This document shows, piece by piece, positions 36,476 through 49,284 of a DNA stretch of 64,000 bases. The notes beneath the pieces were generated by a model. It ran no database searches and had not been told where the DNA came from. It saw only the letters and a list, made by a program, of their open reading frames with translations. Position numbers and translations under genes: made by a program. Within the stretch, counting starts at the first letter, position 1. The number at the start of each line of letters is the position of its first letter. Location of the stretch: assembly GCA_051453625.1 (NCBI GenBank), contig JBOZIK010000001.1:103341237-103405236 (forward strand). Reading direction: 5' to 3'. This DNA comes from Welwitschia mirabilis (lineage: Eukaryota > Gnetophyta > Gnetopsida > Welwitschiales).

Positions 36476-36798
36476 CTCTACTTATAAAGGAATCCACATA
36501 AGAAAATGACAAAGATTCAAATTCCACTAAATAAGTTATTAGTGGCTTCTAATATGTGTTCTCATACTCTCCAGATTATTGTTCCTAAATATGTTTCTTG
36601 GTACTTTCTAGATTATTGTTCCCCATTATGTGTTCTGGCACTCTCTAGATCATTGTTTCAAGTAATGTTCTAAGTTTGTTTAGAGATAGTTGAAGGTTTT
36701 GTTTCAAGTATATTCTAATATAGTTTTTAACATTAATATAAAAATGTTTTAATTCCTATTACATGAGTGTGATGTAAAGTTTTAGAATACTTTACATC

Positions 36799-36809
36799 AT
36801 AGGGGAGTT
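36799..36809 (+). other. TR-GAG polypurine tract
   Basis: CATAGGGGAG directly upstream of the second LTR's TG. Confidence 0.75.
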
Positions 36810-37048
36810 TGTATAAATTATTTCTTAAATAGGCTTAAATGGATATGCTTACGTGCCTTTGGTTTGTTTTGATTTGTTTAAGGCTTTCTTATTTTTAAGA
36901 GATTAGATCCCTTTTTTATGGATCTAATCCTCTATTCTTGGATTATACATTAGTATAAATCTATATGTTGCAAATAAAGAATTGAAGCTTGCATTTTATT
37001 ATTAAATTAGTCAAAGCTCTCATACATCACTATGCTTTTTCTCCTTCA
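36810..37048 (+). repeat. TR-GAG 3' LTR
   Basis: 239 bp, TG...CA; partner of 34043-34280. Confidence 0.85.
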
Positions 37049-37053
37049 AAAAT

Positions 37054-37700
37054 ACCTCTAGCTCTGCATGCTATAAGATATGACTTATGCTATGAAATAG
37101 ATACTAATTTTTTAGAGTCTCTATAAGAGGAGGCATGAATACACGAGAATTACCAGACTCCTACTTAATCACAGATACAGAGGGAGCATCAAGCTTTGGT
37201 ATCATCACAAGGAAAGCAGTTGGAAGACTTAGAGAGCTTTAAGATTTAGCCCCTCATCTTTTATAGGTTTCATCAAAAACTATTCATTCATTATCCTAGA
37301 TGGGCTCCATCACCCCTTATTCATCACCACCACCTGGTGTTCCATCTCCATCACCACCTTTTACCAAACTAATTCATGTTTCACCTCTTAGCATAACTTC
37401 ATCATCATCTTTTATTGATTATACCACTGCTACTTTTTTTAGTACTTTATCCCTCAGACATACTCACATATGAGGACATAGGCCTCTCATAGCTCTAGTG
37501 AGTCATCTTAAGTGTCATACAGAAAACATTACATACTTTCATCCATATCTTCCTCTTTATATACCATTTAGACATCCACCACTCAGGATAGTGATAATGA
37601 TTATGACAATATAAGAAAAGGTATATGGTATACTAGTGACTTATAACTTAGTGATTAGCACCTTTTGTATGCTATCCAAAAAGGAGGAGAAGATAGGAAA
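37054..37700 (+). pseudogene. Element 2 downstream sense ORF, 3' part
   Basis: Continuation beyond the nested element: frame fragments such as LPDSYLITDTEGASSFGIIT, RLRELQDLAPHLLQVSS-like text and a Pro/Ser-rich tail (SPPPGVPSPSPPF, SSSFIDYTTATFFS). The end runs into a purine tract (CCAAAAAGGAGGAGAAG, 37677-37693) that resembles the inner polypurine-like site frequently seen in SIRE-like elements. 37700-38103 after it shows no gene. Confidence 0.45.
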
Positions 37701-38103
37701 ATCATCTTAGACATCCTATATGAGCCCATAGGATATGCTCTTAAAATAGATGGATTATATTTTCTTTAAGTAACATTACTGTTTATGATCATCTTCTAAT
37801 TATTGACATATATTTTATGATTTAAAATTATCTATTATCATTTTTACTATTGATGACATACATAACATGATTTGTTATTACCTATTATTATTTTTCTTAA
37901 ATGCAATTACTTAATGCTTATATGCTTTTCTTGCTTACTTCTCTGCATAATTATGAGTGTGGTTAATCAATATTTTCAAAATTATCAAATTTTATATTAT
38001 GTCTCTTTCAATACATTATGTATTATCTTATATTAAACTATCTTCATTTAGTTGATAAAATATGAATACACTAATGAGATATGTCAAGTTTTAGACATCA
38101 TAA

Positions 38104-38113
38104 AAAAGGGATT
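38104..38113 (+). other. Polypurine tract of element 2
   Basis: AAAAAAGGGATT sits just before the LTR start TGGAAAAATCC, preceded by TTTTAGACATCAT. Confidence 0.7.
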
Positions 38114-39570
38114 TGGAAAAATCCAGTTTTAATGATTTCACTTATCAAATGTATTATGCCTATTATATAGATAGGTTAAATTGGAGAACACAAACTTGTG
38201 AAAAGCATTGATTCAAGTTAGATGTTAAAGTTAATAGTACAAAGAAATTTTAGCTCAGATTTCATCAACACCAAATCATAATTAACTGAAAACGTTTGCA
38301 TATTTGAATATGTCTATGGAAAATATGTCTATACATTTGAAGGTGTCTATAGAAAAGTCATCTACTACATCAAAAATGTTTATGTTGAACTAGACTTTGT
38401 CATAGATAAAGACATCTATCTTGAGAAAGATGTCTATACTAAAGTAAGAACGTGACACAGGTGTGAGACATTTGTCATGTTAAAGATGTCTATGCTACTT
38501 TGACTATTGGAAGACTTTCATATAGTTGAAGATGTCTATACTCAACTAGAAGAGGTAACAAAGATAAAATATATTTTGATGAATTATCTACATCTAAAAA
38601 AAGAAATCAAGTTTTACATCTTATATTCATAATCACTAAGAATCACAAAAACTACAATTCAATTTTTATTAAAATATAGGTAGTTTAGCTAGAGATTTCT
38701 TCCATGTTGAAGACATTTACCTAACAAGGGACGTCTACCATCTTGAATATGTCTATCCCAAAAGTTTGTAAAAAATAAAATAGTCCTTATGTCCCTAATT
38801 CTTAATAATTTCTATTTGCTATATAGTAGTTAATTGTTTTAAATGGCTATCTCTCTAGGCAATAGGTATAGACACATTATAAGTATACAGGAAATAAAAG
38901 AAGAAGAAAACAAAGACATGCGCATGCATGATGCATGACTGTTTAGGATAATATGAAGCTTTTAAGTTATCTTTTGCTTGGAACTAATTAATGAATATAT
39001 CATTCAGTTATTGGCTTTTACAAAGCTACATTACTATGATATTTGGCACTCATAGATGATGACAACAAGGAAGAACTCAAGTTCTTCACTAAAGACACAT
39101 CTTTTTAGGTTTATTATTTTATTTATTATCATTATTTATTAGAAATAAATTTTAGAATTATTATATTTTTGAATACTCTCATTATCATCCATTTCTCATT
39201 CTCTATTATAGGATCTCATGATAGGGTATCTATATTATAAGACAACCCTAATATGGGTGTGATTCTATAAGTACTTGGAAGAACATTTTTATTATTATCT
39301 TATTGAATATTCCTAAGGGGAAGAGAGTGCCATCTTGAGTGGAGTATCTCAATTTTATGTAAGGTTTATAGTACTCAAAACCAATGTATTTGTAGGTTAA
39401 AAATATCTAAAGGCACTAGAGGAAGCTAACCTCTATGTGTAGATGTACTTAGATTGGGAAACCACACTAATTTAGCAAGGTTTCTATTATATAGTTTTTT
39501 AATTTATTTTTAACTGAATTTATATTTGGTAGATCTCATTCATCCCTCCCCCCTAAGTTTAATTATTCTT
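38114..39570 (+). repeat. SIRE-type LTR of the AGACGTCT family (3' LTR of element 2)
   Basis: Collinear with 54573-55931: both open with TGG-AAAAAT/TAAATA then AGTTTT(A/G)ATGATT, share ATAGATAGGT, and end near CTCATTCAYCCC...CTAAGTT. Many AAGATGTCTAT / AAGACATCTAT words occur in 38300-38770, for example GTATATGTCTA variants. The purine tract on the left marks it as a 3' LTR. The pyrimidine-rich CATTCATCCCTCCCCCCTAAG near its right end is typical of the LTR end of SIRE/Opie-like elements. Confidence 0.75.
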
Positions 39571-39820
39571 AAATATGATTAAATTCATGATTATCTAGTT
39601 AAAGTTATCTTGGAATCTAGTATTATCAAGCATATAATTGATTTTCCTCATGGTTTAAGATTATTAGGAACATAACTAACTTTATAACCATTAAGAATTA
39701 ATGTTATTATGATTACAACTAACTTTATGATTATTACAGAGATAATTTGCTAAAAATGTAATTAGATTTAATTTTTTATAAATTCAAAAGTGCTTAACAT
39801 ATATATTATTTAAGTTAACT

Positions 39821-39840
39821 TAGAGCTTTGATACCAAATT
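39821..39840 (-). other. Primer-binding site of a minus-strand LTR element
   Basis: The minus strand reads AATTTGGTATCAAAGCTCTA, close to the initiator-Met PBS. TG at 39842 on the plus strand (CA end on minus) adjoins it. 39571-39820 would be 5' internal sequence of that element, truncated by or abutting element 2. Confidence 0.75.
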
Positions 39841-40194
39841 ATGATATCCTCTTTTCTCTTACTCTAACCCATATAATAAGAGGTTACAACTCCAATTATT
39901 AGAGTTCTAACTTAATATTCAGCCACCCTTCATACATGATCTAGTTCTACTTCAAGTTTTAAACTATACAAACATGACTGAGCTTAAATCCATAGGATTT
40001 CACTTCACCTTAATATTATTCCTAATACAAGTGATAAGTATTACATAACATGGATGCATGCTTACAAATAACTCCCATTTCCTTGAAGCATCTACTTATA
40101 GTGCAACATAATCTATCAATGTTAAGTAATCAAGATATTAAGTTGGAGTAAGTTCATACATAGGTAGGATAGGAGAGTGATTATTAAATCCACT

Positions 40195-40775
40195 TCTAAA
40201 AGAGTATTATAAAAAGAAATACAATGTAACATGCCTTGGTGATGAAACACAAGTATGAAGATAAACATTATTAGAGTCATCTTGATATATTCATATTAGA
40301 TAAATGCACCATATAAATATATGTATATAATTCTNNNNNNNNNNNNNNNNNNNNNNNNNNNNNNNNNNNNNNNNNNNNNNNNNNNNNNNNNNNNNNNNNN
40401 NNNNNNNNNNNNNNNNNNNNNNNNNNNNNNNNNNNNNNNNNNNNNNNNNNNNNNNNNNNNNNNNNNNNNNNNNNNNNNNNNNNNNNNNNNNNNNNNNNNN
40501 NNNNNNNNNNNNNNNNNNNNNNNNNNNNNNNNNNNNNNNNNNNNNNNNNNNNNNNNNNNNNNNNNNNNNNNNNNNNNNNNNNNNNNNNNNNNNNNNNNNN
40601 NNNNNNNNNNNNNNTCAAATCCACTTCTCAAAGAGTATTATAAAAAGAAATACAACGTAACATACCTTGATGATGAAATACAAGCATGAAGATAAACATT
40701 ATTAGAGTCATCTTGATCTAGTCCTATTCGATAAATGCACCATATAAATATATGTATATACTTCTAATTAATGAA
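40195..40775. repeat. Duplicated flanks of the 280-N gap at 40335-40614
   Basis: AATCCACTTCT...AGAGTATTATAAAAAG through ATATATGTATATA occurs at about 40187-40334 and 40616-40765 with about 6 percent difference. Confidence 0.75.
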
Positions 40776-40799
40776 AATATTTAATAGATTATCTACCTT

Positions 40800-43440
40800 G
40801 TTATAATAATTTAATCATCATTAGGTTTATTTTATATAAATAACCATTAAAAAAAGCATATAAGAATGTCTCTATATTTAAGATTTTAATAATGAAAATC
40901 TAGATAAACAAAATATTCTTTTCTTTTCTATTTAAATGAAGGAAATATTTTTTATTTTTTCTTTTAGTAATGATAAAAATATTCTAAATATATCAAATAA
41001 CATCTCAATAGGGTACTTAAAGAAACTAAAACATACTTAGAACTATGCCAATCCCAGGAACATTCTTCCATACTCATATTAAAGTCTCCATGGATTGGTG
41101 CAAAAAAGGTAAACAAAAGAAAGTATATCTTAAGCATAATTGTTAGGATATAAATTATAATTCATGATTTATATGGATATATTATAAGTCAATGAAAAAA
41201 GCTGACAAGCTAGAGACTACTTATGTTTCTTAAACTACTAAGGTAAAAACTCTAACAAGCATATACATTCAAATTAAGATAAAGAAAAAAGGTAAAAGAG
41301 GTATTTCTATAAATAAAATACTATTTATACATAATTTAATTTAAATTTACTGATAGAAACATGTATTATGTACTTATATTTTCTATATAAGTCTATGTAA
41401 TAATTTTTTAATAATTTAAAACATTAGTTATAACATTTTCGAGCTCTAAGAAGACATCATTATCNNNNNNNNNNNNNNNNNNNNNNNNNNNNNNNNNNNN
41501 NNNNNNNNNNNNNNNNNNNNNNNNNNNNNNNNNNNNNNNNNNNNNNNNNNNNNNNNNNNNNNNNNNNNNNNNNNNNNNNNNNNNNNNNNNNNNNNNNNNN
41601 NNNNNNNNNNNNNNNNNNNNNNNNNNNNNNNNNNNNNNNNNNNNNNNNNNNNNNNNNNNNNNNNNNNNNNNNNNNNNNNNNNNNNNNNNNNNNNNNNNNN
41701 NNNNNNNNNNNNNNNNNNNNNNNNNNNNNNNNNNNNNNNNNNNNNNNNNNNNNNNNNNNNNNNNNNNNNNNNNNNNNNNNNNNNNNNNNNNNNNNNNNNN
41801 NNNNNNAATTTAAAGCATTAGTTATAACATTTTTGATCTCTAAGAAGACATCATTATCAAAAATCAATAATTAATTAATTATGAAGGAAAAAAATTATAT
41901 TAGTTTTCTAAAAGCTAGATACATAATAGATTCCTTAGAATATAACTTAAACTATCTTGGAATTCTAAAAATATTATTTATAATATTATTATTTAATGTT
42001 AAAAACTATCAAAGTTTCTAAAATTATAGTCCTACTGCACTACACTAACATGATCATAACTTTCAAAATACTTTAACTTTTTAAATGATTCAAGATGTTT
42101 TGAAAATTTGTTCAATTTCCTACAACTTAGGATTATTAAGTTTCTAGATAGCTTAATAGATAGTTACGTAAATGTAAATGACTTGCTTACTATTTTTTGC
42201 ATTTATTTTCTAACGTATTTTAACAAATAAATTTTTTAAAAATAATTACCTATTGAAAAATTATTGTTTTTACATTTTCATNNNNNNNNNNNNNNNNNNN
42301 NNNNNNNNNNNNNNNNNNNNNNNNNNNNNNNNNNNNNNNNNNNNNNNNNNNNNNNNNNNNNNNNNNNNNNNNNNNNNNNNNACCATAAAAGAAAATCAAG
42401 CATACAAGAACATTTGTATATTCAAGATTATAATAAGAAAAATCTAGATAAAGGCAATATCCTTTTTTTATATATAAATAAAATAAATATTCTTTTCCTT
42501 TTTTCAATAATAACAAAAATATTCAAAATGTATTAAATAACATTTTAATAATATACTTAAAAGAACTAAAACATACTTGAAGAAATGCCAATCCTAGAAA
42601 CATTCTTCAATGCTGATATGACAATCTCCATGAATTAGCTTAAAGAAGGTAAACGAAAGAAAGTATAGATCAAGCATAATTTTTAAGATATAAGTATTTA
42701 TCTAAGATTTAGTATGGTTATCTTATATTCAATAAAAATAAGTGATAAGATAGAAATTACTTATGGTACTTAAACTACTAAGGTGAAAACTCCTACATGC
42801 ATGGACATTCAAAGCAAGCTAAAGAAAAAGGATGAAAGAGGTATTTTCACAAATAAATGTCACTTATAGGCAATTAAACTTAATTTAATAATATAAAAAT
42901 ATTTTATATACTGAATTTTAGTATAAAATTCTATGTAATAATTTTTTTATAATTTTGAACATCAATTATAACATTTTTGGGATCTCAGGAGATATCATAG
43001 TTAAAAATTAATAATTAATCAATTATAAAATAAAAAATAAAATACAGTAGTTTTTTAGAAATTAGACACATCATGGGTTTCTTAAAATCTAACTTAAACA
43101 ACCTTGAAATTCTAAAAATATTATTTAAAACATGGTCATTTAACGCTAAAAACTATTAACTTTTCTGAGATTATAGTTCTACTAGACTATACTAAAATGA
43201 CCATAACTTTTAAAATTCTTTGCATTTTTAAACAATTCAAGATGTTTTTGAAAGATTGTTCAATTTCATACAAATTATAATACTCAAGTTTATAGATATA
43301 TTTATATATAGGTATAAAAATGTAAATTACTTATTTACTACTTTCTACAATTATTTTCTAACATATTTTAACAAATAATTTTTTAAAAAAATAATTATCC
43401 ATTAGAAAAATTATTGTTTTTACATTTTCATGTTCATAAC
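40800..43440. repeat. Diverged tandem repeat, about 1.5-kb unit
   Basis: Unit 1 (about 40800-42281) and unit 2 (42382-43440) share, in order, AATCTAGATAAA, ACTAAAACATACTT, GCCAATCC(C/T)AG, AAACTACTAAGGT, TAACATTTT and AAAAATTATTGTTTTTACAT. Divergence is clearly greater than between gap flanks, so this is a real old duplication. The 342-N gap (41465-41806) in unit 1 has its own duplicated flanks. Confidence 0.7.
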
Positions 43441-44042
43441 ACAATCTTAGACTTACAAAAAATACTCACTAATTTATATCTCCTAATTAATAAGCTATAA
43501 TATTTTTATCTTATGCTTTTATTTTGGAAATCTAGTTTTCTTCATAACTAAAATATGATAAAGTCTCTATAACTAGTTAAGTAATAACTTAGATTAGTAA
43601 AATAATAAATATACTAACTATTTACTTATAAAATATCTAAACCAAGTAGCTAATTCAAATAGTTATAGAAAGAAAAACTAAATTAATTTAAAAAGAACCA
43701 TTTACTATGAGCCTTAGGATTTCCATGAAAGAGTAATAGCGTAAAGAGGTTTTTGAAGATCAAACTTTACCCCTAATAATAAAAATCTAATGAATAATAG
43801 ATAAAACTATAATATTAAAATAAAAATGGATGCCCAAATTTCCTTGTTTTTAATAGTGAACCCCTTAGTCACTTAGCCACAATCATCCTTCAGTAACCTC
43901 CATCACTAAGCATAAGTGACCCCTCATGTTTTCTCAGTGTCTTAGTGAGAGCTAATGGGAGGGAATAATACTTTATAACATAATAGCATAGAAATCATAA
44001 ATAATTCCCTAATGCAATATCACATTATTCCACTATAATTTT

Positions 44043-44294
44043 AAAAAAGATGATATAAAAAATAAGAGTAAAGAGCTTCTTAGCTCCAAATTCCACAAGC
44101 AAGAGAATAAAATAAAGANNNNNNNNNNNNNNNNNNNNNNNNNNNNNNNNNNNNNNNNNNNNNNNNNNNNNNNNNNNNNNNNNNNNNNNNNNNNNNNNNN
44201 NNNNNNNNNNNNNNNNNNAAAAAAGATGATATAAAAAATAAGAGTAAATAGCTTCTTAGCTCCAAATTCCACAAGCAAGAGAATAAAATAAAGA
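44043..44294. repeat. Duplicated flanks of the 100-N gap at 44119-44218
   Basis: 76 bp (AAAAAAGATGATATAAAAAA onward) repeated with one difference. Confidence 0.8.
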
Positions 44295-44429
44295 GAGAGA
44301 AAAGAAGGAAATGCACTTATCTGAAAAAAAATTAGAAAGCCTCTTCTTTTACAAGAGAGAAAAGGATCTCTATATATAGATAAATAAAGGTAGATAGGTC
44401 AAGATAAAAAGATCATATGATTTAGTATC

Positions 44430-45115
44430 AATAAGAGGATGAGTAATAAGTAACATTAGAGTATAAAAAGAGATCATACTTATGACTTATGCATCTAACT
44501 AGGCTGAGTAATCTTCTTTCTTTAATTAGCAAGGTTAATTATATGCATCATTTCTCATGCTAGCTTCTTTTTAACCCTTCATAGGCTCATATGTAATTTT
44601 AATTCACCTAATACATGTAACAAAAGAATAAATGCACAAATTTCAAAATTGTCATATGGCATAATGAGACAAACTCTTGAATTCCAATGAATAAAACAAT
44701 AACTATGCTATGAACCAAGTGCNNNNNNNNNNNNNNNNNNNNNNNNNNNNNNNNNNNNNNNNNNNNNNNNNNNNNNNNNNNNNNNNNNNNNNNNNNNNNN
44801 NNNNNNNNNNNNNNNNNNNNNNGAGTGGGATGAGTAATAAGTGATATTGAAGTACACAAAGAGATCATATTTATGACTTATGCACCTAATTAGGGGGAAG
44901 TAATCTTCTTGATTTAATTAATAAGGTTAATCACATGCATCATTTCCTCGTGCTTACTCTTTTTAACCCTTCATAAGCTCATAAGCAAGTTTAATTCATC
45001 CAAGACATGCATCAAAAGAATAAATGCACAAATCTCAAAATTGTCATATGGCATAATGAGACAAACTCTTTAATTTTAAAGAACAAAACAATGAGCATGC
45101 TATGAACCACGTTCC
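44430..45115. repeat. Tandem repeat around the 100-N gap at 44723-44822
   Basis: About 290 bp repeated (ATGAGTAATAAGTRAYATT ... ATGGCATAATGAGACAAACT) with roughly 13 percent difference by hand, much more than at other gaps. 45200-46810 to the right shows nothing recognisable. Confidence 0.65.
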
Positions 45116-47426
45116 CTTACACATCTCAAGAATATAAAACTTATGGTAGAGTAAATCTACTCATTTACCATTCTTGGTTCTAGGTAGAAGTGCATGTACT
45201 TGTTCAAATGCTCATTTATTTCAAAATGCATAAAATCTATCAATCACATAACACAAGGAAGGAAATGTTTATTCGTAATACAATACACCTATCACATTTA
45301 CCAAGAATTTAAATGAGTAAATGAGATGCAAAATATATTATATGTTCTATTGAAATGTTTAATTTATTAGTTTTATCATGTAATTTTAATCCCTTATATA
45401 ATGGGGTTATCTAATTTAAAATGTTTGGATAGATTTTCTCAAAAAAACCTTCTAACATAATTTTTACCCTTATTATGATAAATTATGAAAATTAAAAACT
45501 GATAATAATTTAGAATAACATCTTATTTTAATAAGTCCTTTAAATAAGAATAATTAATTATTTTATTAAAATCTCAATATACTTAACATTCAAGTAAATA
45601 AGGTTTACAATATATTGGATATGATAATTTTACTAAAATAAGAAGTTTGCAACTTTTATGATAATCGAAAACTATTACACATCTTAATTTTCCATTAATA
45701 ATAAACAAAATTTCAAATGAGATTTATCATGTTATGCATGATTTCTATAGGTTACAAATAAGTTATGAAATCCTTGAACTAAAATTAATATGCACTAGAC
45801 CAATTTCAATAAAGGGTAAAGTAAAGCAAATTTACTAGGATGTAAAAATACCTAAGGTAGTTGATCTACTGGAACCATGGGATAAATCATTTATAATAAT
45901 AAATTCTAGAAAATTAGATAAGTAGTAAACTAATTGGAACTAGGAAGTCCACCTTATGTAATAAGAAAAATTTAGAAAACTTACAAGGTATTTACTAACT
46001 AAGAATAGAGATCTATCAACTCTGAATAGTGGATTGATCAACTCAAATTTGGCTATAAAAAATAAAGCACTATAGGTAGATATTAGAAAGTAAAGTTAAC
46101 AATTTTATTAGTTTTTAGAATCTAAGTTAACCATTTTGATTCATTCCAATAGCTATCTACCTTGTAATAAAAATCTACAATAGTTGGAAATAACTTTATA
46201 TAAAATTAAAAAACACTATTGTACATCACAAAAAATTCTAAGTCTTTGATCATTAGGTTCTAAATGTAACAACAAATACTCTATAACATTTTCTATTATT
46301 TATTCTATTACATTCTTCAAAATCTACATGATGTACTACTTTTTTAAAATCTACAAGGCTAAGAATTGTTAGAAATCCCCATTGTATAGGATAAATTTAT
46401 TATAAAGTTACATTAGAATGACTAGTAAACAATACTTCTTAATAAATCAAAAAGATTATTTTCCTTATATAATTATGCACTTACTTTTTTTTTGATTACA
46501 TTTCATTACATATTTATGAAAAATAGTTAATTATGTATTAGCATATTATGCTACTTTATTAAACTTCTAAAAAGAAAAAATTATCACTATCTTTTTTATT
46601 TAGCTTTTTCCTTTAGGAATATAGGTCTTAAAAATTAGTAGTAAGTCTTTGATGCCTTGGTTCTTAGTATGTTTACTTGTATTAATTTTTTAACAAGTAA
46701 TTAAAGTTGGAAGATCAACCAATCAACCATCATCCTTATGTTAATGAAGATAACTATGGGTTTTAGAAGTATAATATGCATGTTGTTATAGAGAAAATGA
46801 GTTATAACTATTGGGCCATATAAGAAAAAGATTTAAATCTCTAAAGGATAAGAAGATAATAAAAAGNNNNNNNNNNNNNNNNNNNNNNNNNNNNNNNNNN
46901 NNNNNNNNNNNNNNNNNNNNNNNNNNNNNNNNNNNNNNNNNNNNNNNNNNNNNNNNNNNNNNNNNNNNNNNNNNNNNNNNNNNNNNNNNNNNNNNNNNNN
47001 NNNNNNNNNNNNNNNNNNNNNNNNNNNNNNNNNNNNNNNNNNNNNNNNNNNNNNNNNNNNNNNNNNNNNNNNNNNNNNNNNNNNNNNNNNNNNNNNNNNN
47101 NNNNNNNNNNNNNNNNNNNNNNNNNNNNNNNNNNNNNNNNNNNNNNNNNNNNNNNNNNNNNNNNNNNNNNNNNNNNNNNNNNNNNNNNNNNNNNNNNNNN
47201 NNNNNNNNNNNNNNNNNNNNNNNNNNNNNNNNNNNNNNNNNNNNNNNNNNNNNNNNNNNNNNNNNNNNNNNNNNNNNNNNNNNNNNNNNNNNNNNNNNNN
47301 NNNNNNNNNNNNNNNNNNNNNNNNNNNNNNNNNNNNNNNNNNNNNNNNNNNNNNNNNNNNNNNNNNNNNNNNNNNNNNNNNNNNNNNNNNNNNNNNNNNN
47401 NNNNNNNNNNNNNNNNNNNNNNNNNN

Positions 47427-49080
47427 TTGGGCCATATAAGAAAAATATTTAAATCTCTAAAGGAACAGAAGATAATAAAGAGTATAAAAGTGATGATAAA
47501 AGAAATAATAAAATGTAGTGATGTAGAAATGGAAAATGTCATTCTTAATAAGAAGTCCATGAATGTAATATTTTTTGGACTAAACATGGAAGACTACAAA
47601 AATGTAAGAAACTACTTTATAGAAAAATGAATTTGAGATTACTTGAAAGTCATCCATGAATAAATAAATCAAGTAAATAATATAAAAATTAAATTCTCAT
47701 AACTCAATTTGAGAAAATAAGAATGCAAGATGATAAAACCTTTAACAATTTCAACAATAAGTTAGTAGACATTATAAATGGACTATGGTAGCTTGGTGAA
47801 TTATTACGTTATCAACTAATTAAACAAGAGAAACGATTAGTGAGGTCTCTTTACAAGGCACAACATATTAAGATTCTATCCATTACAGATACTAAAAACC
47901 TTAACAAATTAAGTTAGAAGTAGTGGTAGGTGATGTTCTCATCTTTAAATTAAGACATCTTCACAAAAGCAATAGACACAAAGGCATGGTTATTAAAGTT
48001 AATTAAGTTTCTCACTTAAATATAGAAATAATACTTTTAGTTTATTTTATTTTAATTCTAACTTAGATATAGATGATAAATTAGCATTATTTACTAGAAA
48101 ATTCAAAAGAATACATATAGAGAAGAAGTGAAGAAGTCAAAAGAATCATGGTGGAATATCTTATGAACCTAACAATAGATTAAAGAAAAATGTCATTTAA
48201 TGCCATGCTTATAGAGGATTTAGATACATAGCCATTAAATTTTCTAGTAATCACAAAAATAAGGAACAAAATAAAGTGAAGAAGAAGTGTAATGTTGCTA
48301 CTTGAAAAAGTAAAAACAAGTCAAATAGCAATACGTTTCATCATCGAAAGAGGTTATATTTAATGGATATTACTTATCATAATGTTTTTTATAGATAAAA
48401 TGTATAATGAATTTGATTTTAATATAATAAACTATATTGAAATTAAATTAGAAGATAACTTAAGTCCTTGACATCAATAAATAAGTGATGATGAGAAATA
48501 TTGGTTCTCTAACATTAAGAGTGAATAAGATGAAGAAATCAAAGATAAAGAGAAAATGAAATATTAAAATATGAATGATGAAGAAGAGAAATATAACTCC
48601 ATAGTTGATTCATATCAAGAATTGTATAATAGAAGTGCAAATATCCTCAAGAAGTATGTGCACCTTAATAATGATGCAGCTAGAATTAAGAATCAAATGA
48701 TAGTAATTAAAATTTAACTAGATCAAACAAGAAAGAAAATATCACATAATACATTATGATATGAAAAAAATAGTAGATATCTTTAAGATCTTTCCAAATC
48801 ATAGGAACAAGAAGGTGATTATTTATTTAAAAAATTACATAAAATTATTCTAAATATTTTTGTAAGTAATAGTGCCTTGGATAAAATGCTAATAATACAA
48901 AGGACACCAAATTATAAGAGTGATTTGGGATATGTGCCACCACTTCCTTCAACCTTTATGGTATAATCATCTAAGAAGTTATCATATCTCTTAAATGGTA
49001 AAGATTCATTTATCAAGATCTCCAAATTAGGTGATGTTCTATCCTATACTTCTAATATTAAATTTATTAAGAGAAATAAG
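47427..49080 (+). pseudogene. Element 3 gag
   Basis: Blocks in order: LNMEDYKNVRNYFIEK and DYLKVIHE (47560-47660); KTFNNFNNKLVDIINGLW and RSLYKAQHIKILSITDTKN, the copia gag core (47725-47910); a CCHC-like CHAYRGFRYIAIKF (about 48200-48245) with two Cys lost; and a Lys/Glu/Asn-rich coiled coil ending LDKMLIIQRTPNYKSDLGY (48620-48930), typical just before PR in SIRE-like elements. Several stops and shifts. Confidence 0.75.
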
Positions 49081-49284
49081 GGGTATTTGATTTATTATTT
49101 TTTAATAGGTTAGAATATGTAAAATTGAATTTCATTTTAGTAATATATTTTCAATATTTAGTAATATTCCAATATCTCAATTCATTTGTAAAAGCTCAAA
49201 TCTACATACTAGATGGAGTAATAGTAAAACTCATAAATTTTATTAATACATACAACTTTATCTATCACTAAAAGTATTAATTAG

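Larger units (their letters stand above)
34043..37048 (+). mobile_element. Gag-only LTR element (TR-GAG type), nested in element 2
   Basis: Two direct LTRs of 238 and 239 bp begin TGTA(G/T)AAATTATTTC and end CTCCTTCA. A Met-type PBS (ATTAGTATTAGAGC) follows the first at once, and a purine tract (CATAGGGGAG) precedes the second. The 2.5-kb internal region holds one gag-like frame and no PR, INT, RT or RNase H trace. Flanks are AAAAA on the left and AAAAT on the right, a plausible 5-bp target duplication. By hand the LTRs differ at about 13 percent, so the insertion is old. Its replication enzymes would have to come from a related autonomous copia. Confidence 0.85.
29692..39570 (+). mobile_element. 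SIRE-like Ty1/copia element 2, 5'-truncated
   Basis: Plus-strand order: INT-RT linker, RT, RNase H end, a spacer dense in AGAYGTCT words, a downstream sense ORF, a purine tract (37677-37690), a second purine tract (38104-38113) and a 3' LTR (38114-39570). No gag, PR or 5' LTR is visible; the left end runs into the dispersed repeat. A 3.0-kb gag-only element is inserted at 34043. Confidence 0.7.
39842..45200 (-). repeat. Probable very long gypsy-type LTR with internal tandem repeats
   Basis: The PBS at 39821-39840 requires an LTR to its right. A TATA-like TCTATATATAGAG at about 44372-44384 (minus) would be its promoter, putting U3 beyond 44400 and a long R/U5 between. I cannot locate the outer boundary; the end given is where recognisable repeats stop. 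Two diverged tandem blocks lie inside. A compound of several insertions is the alternative. Confidence 0.35.
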
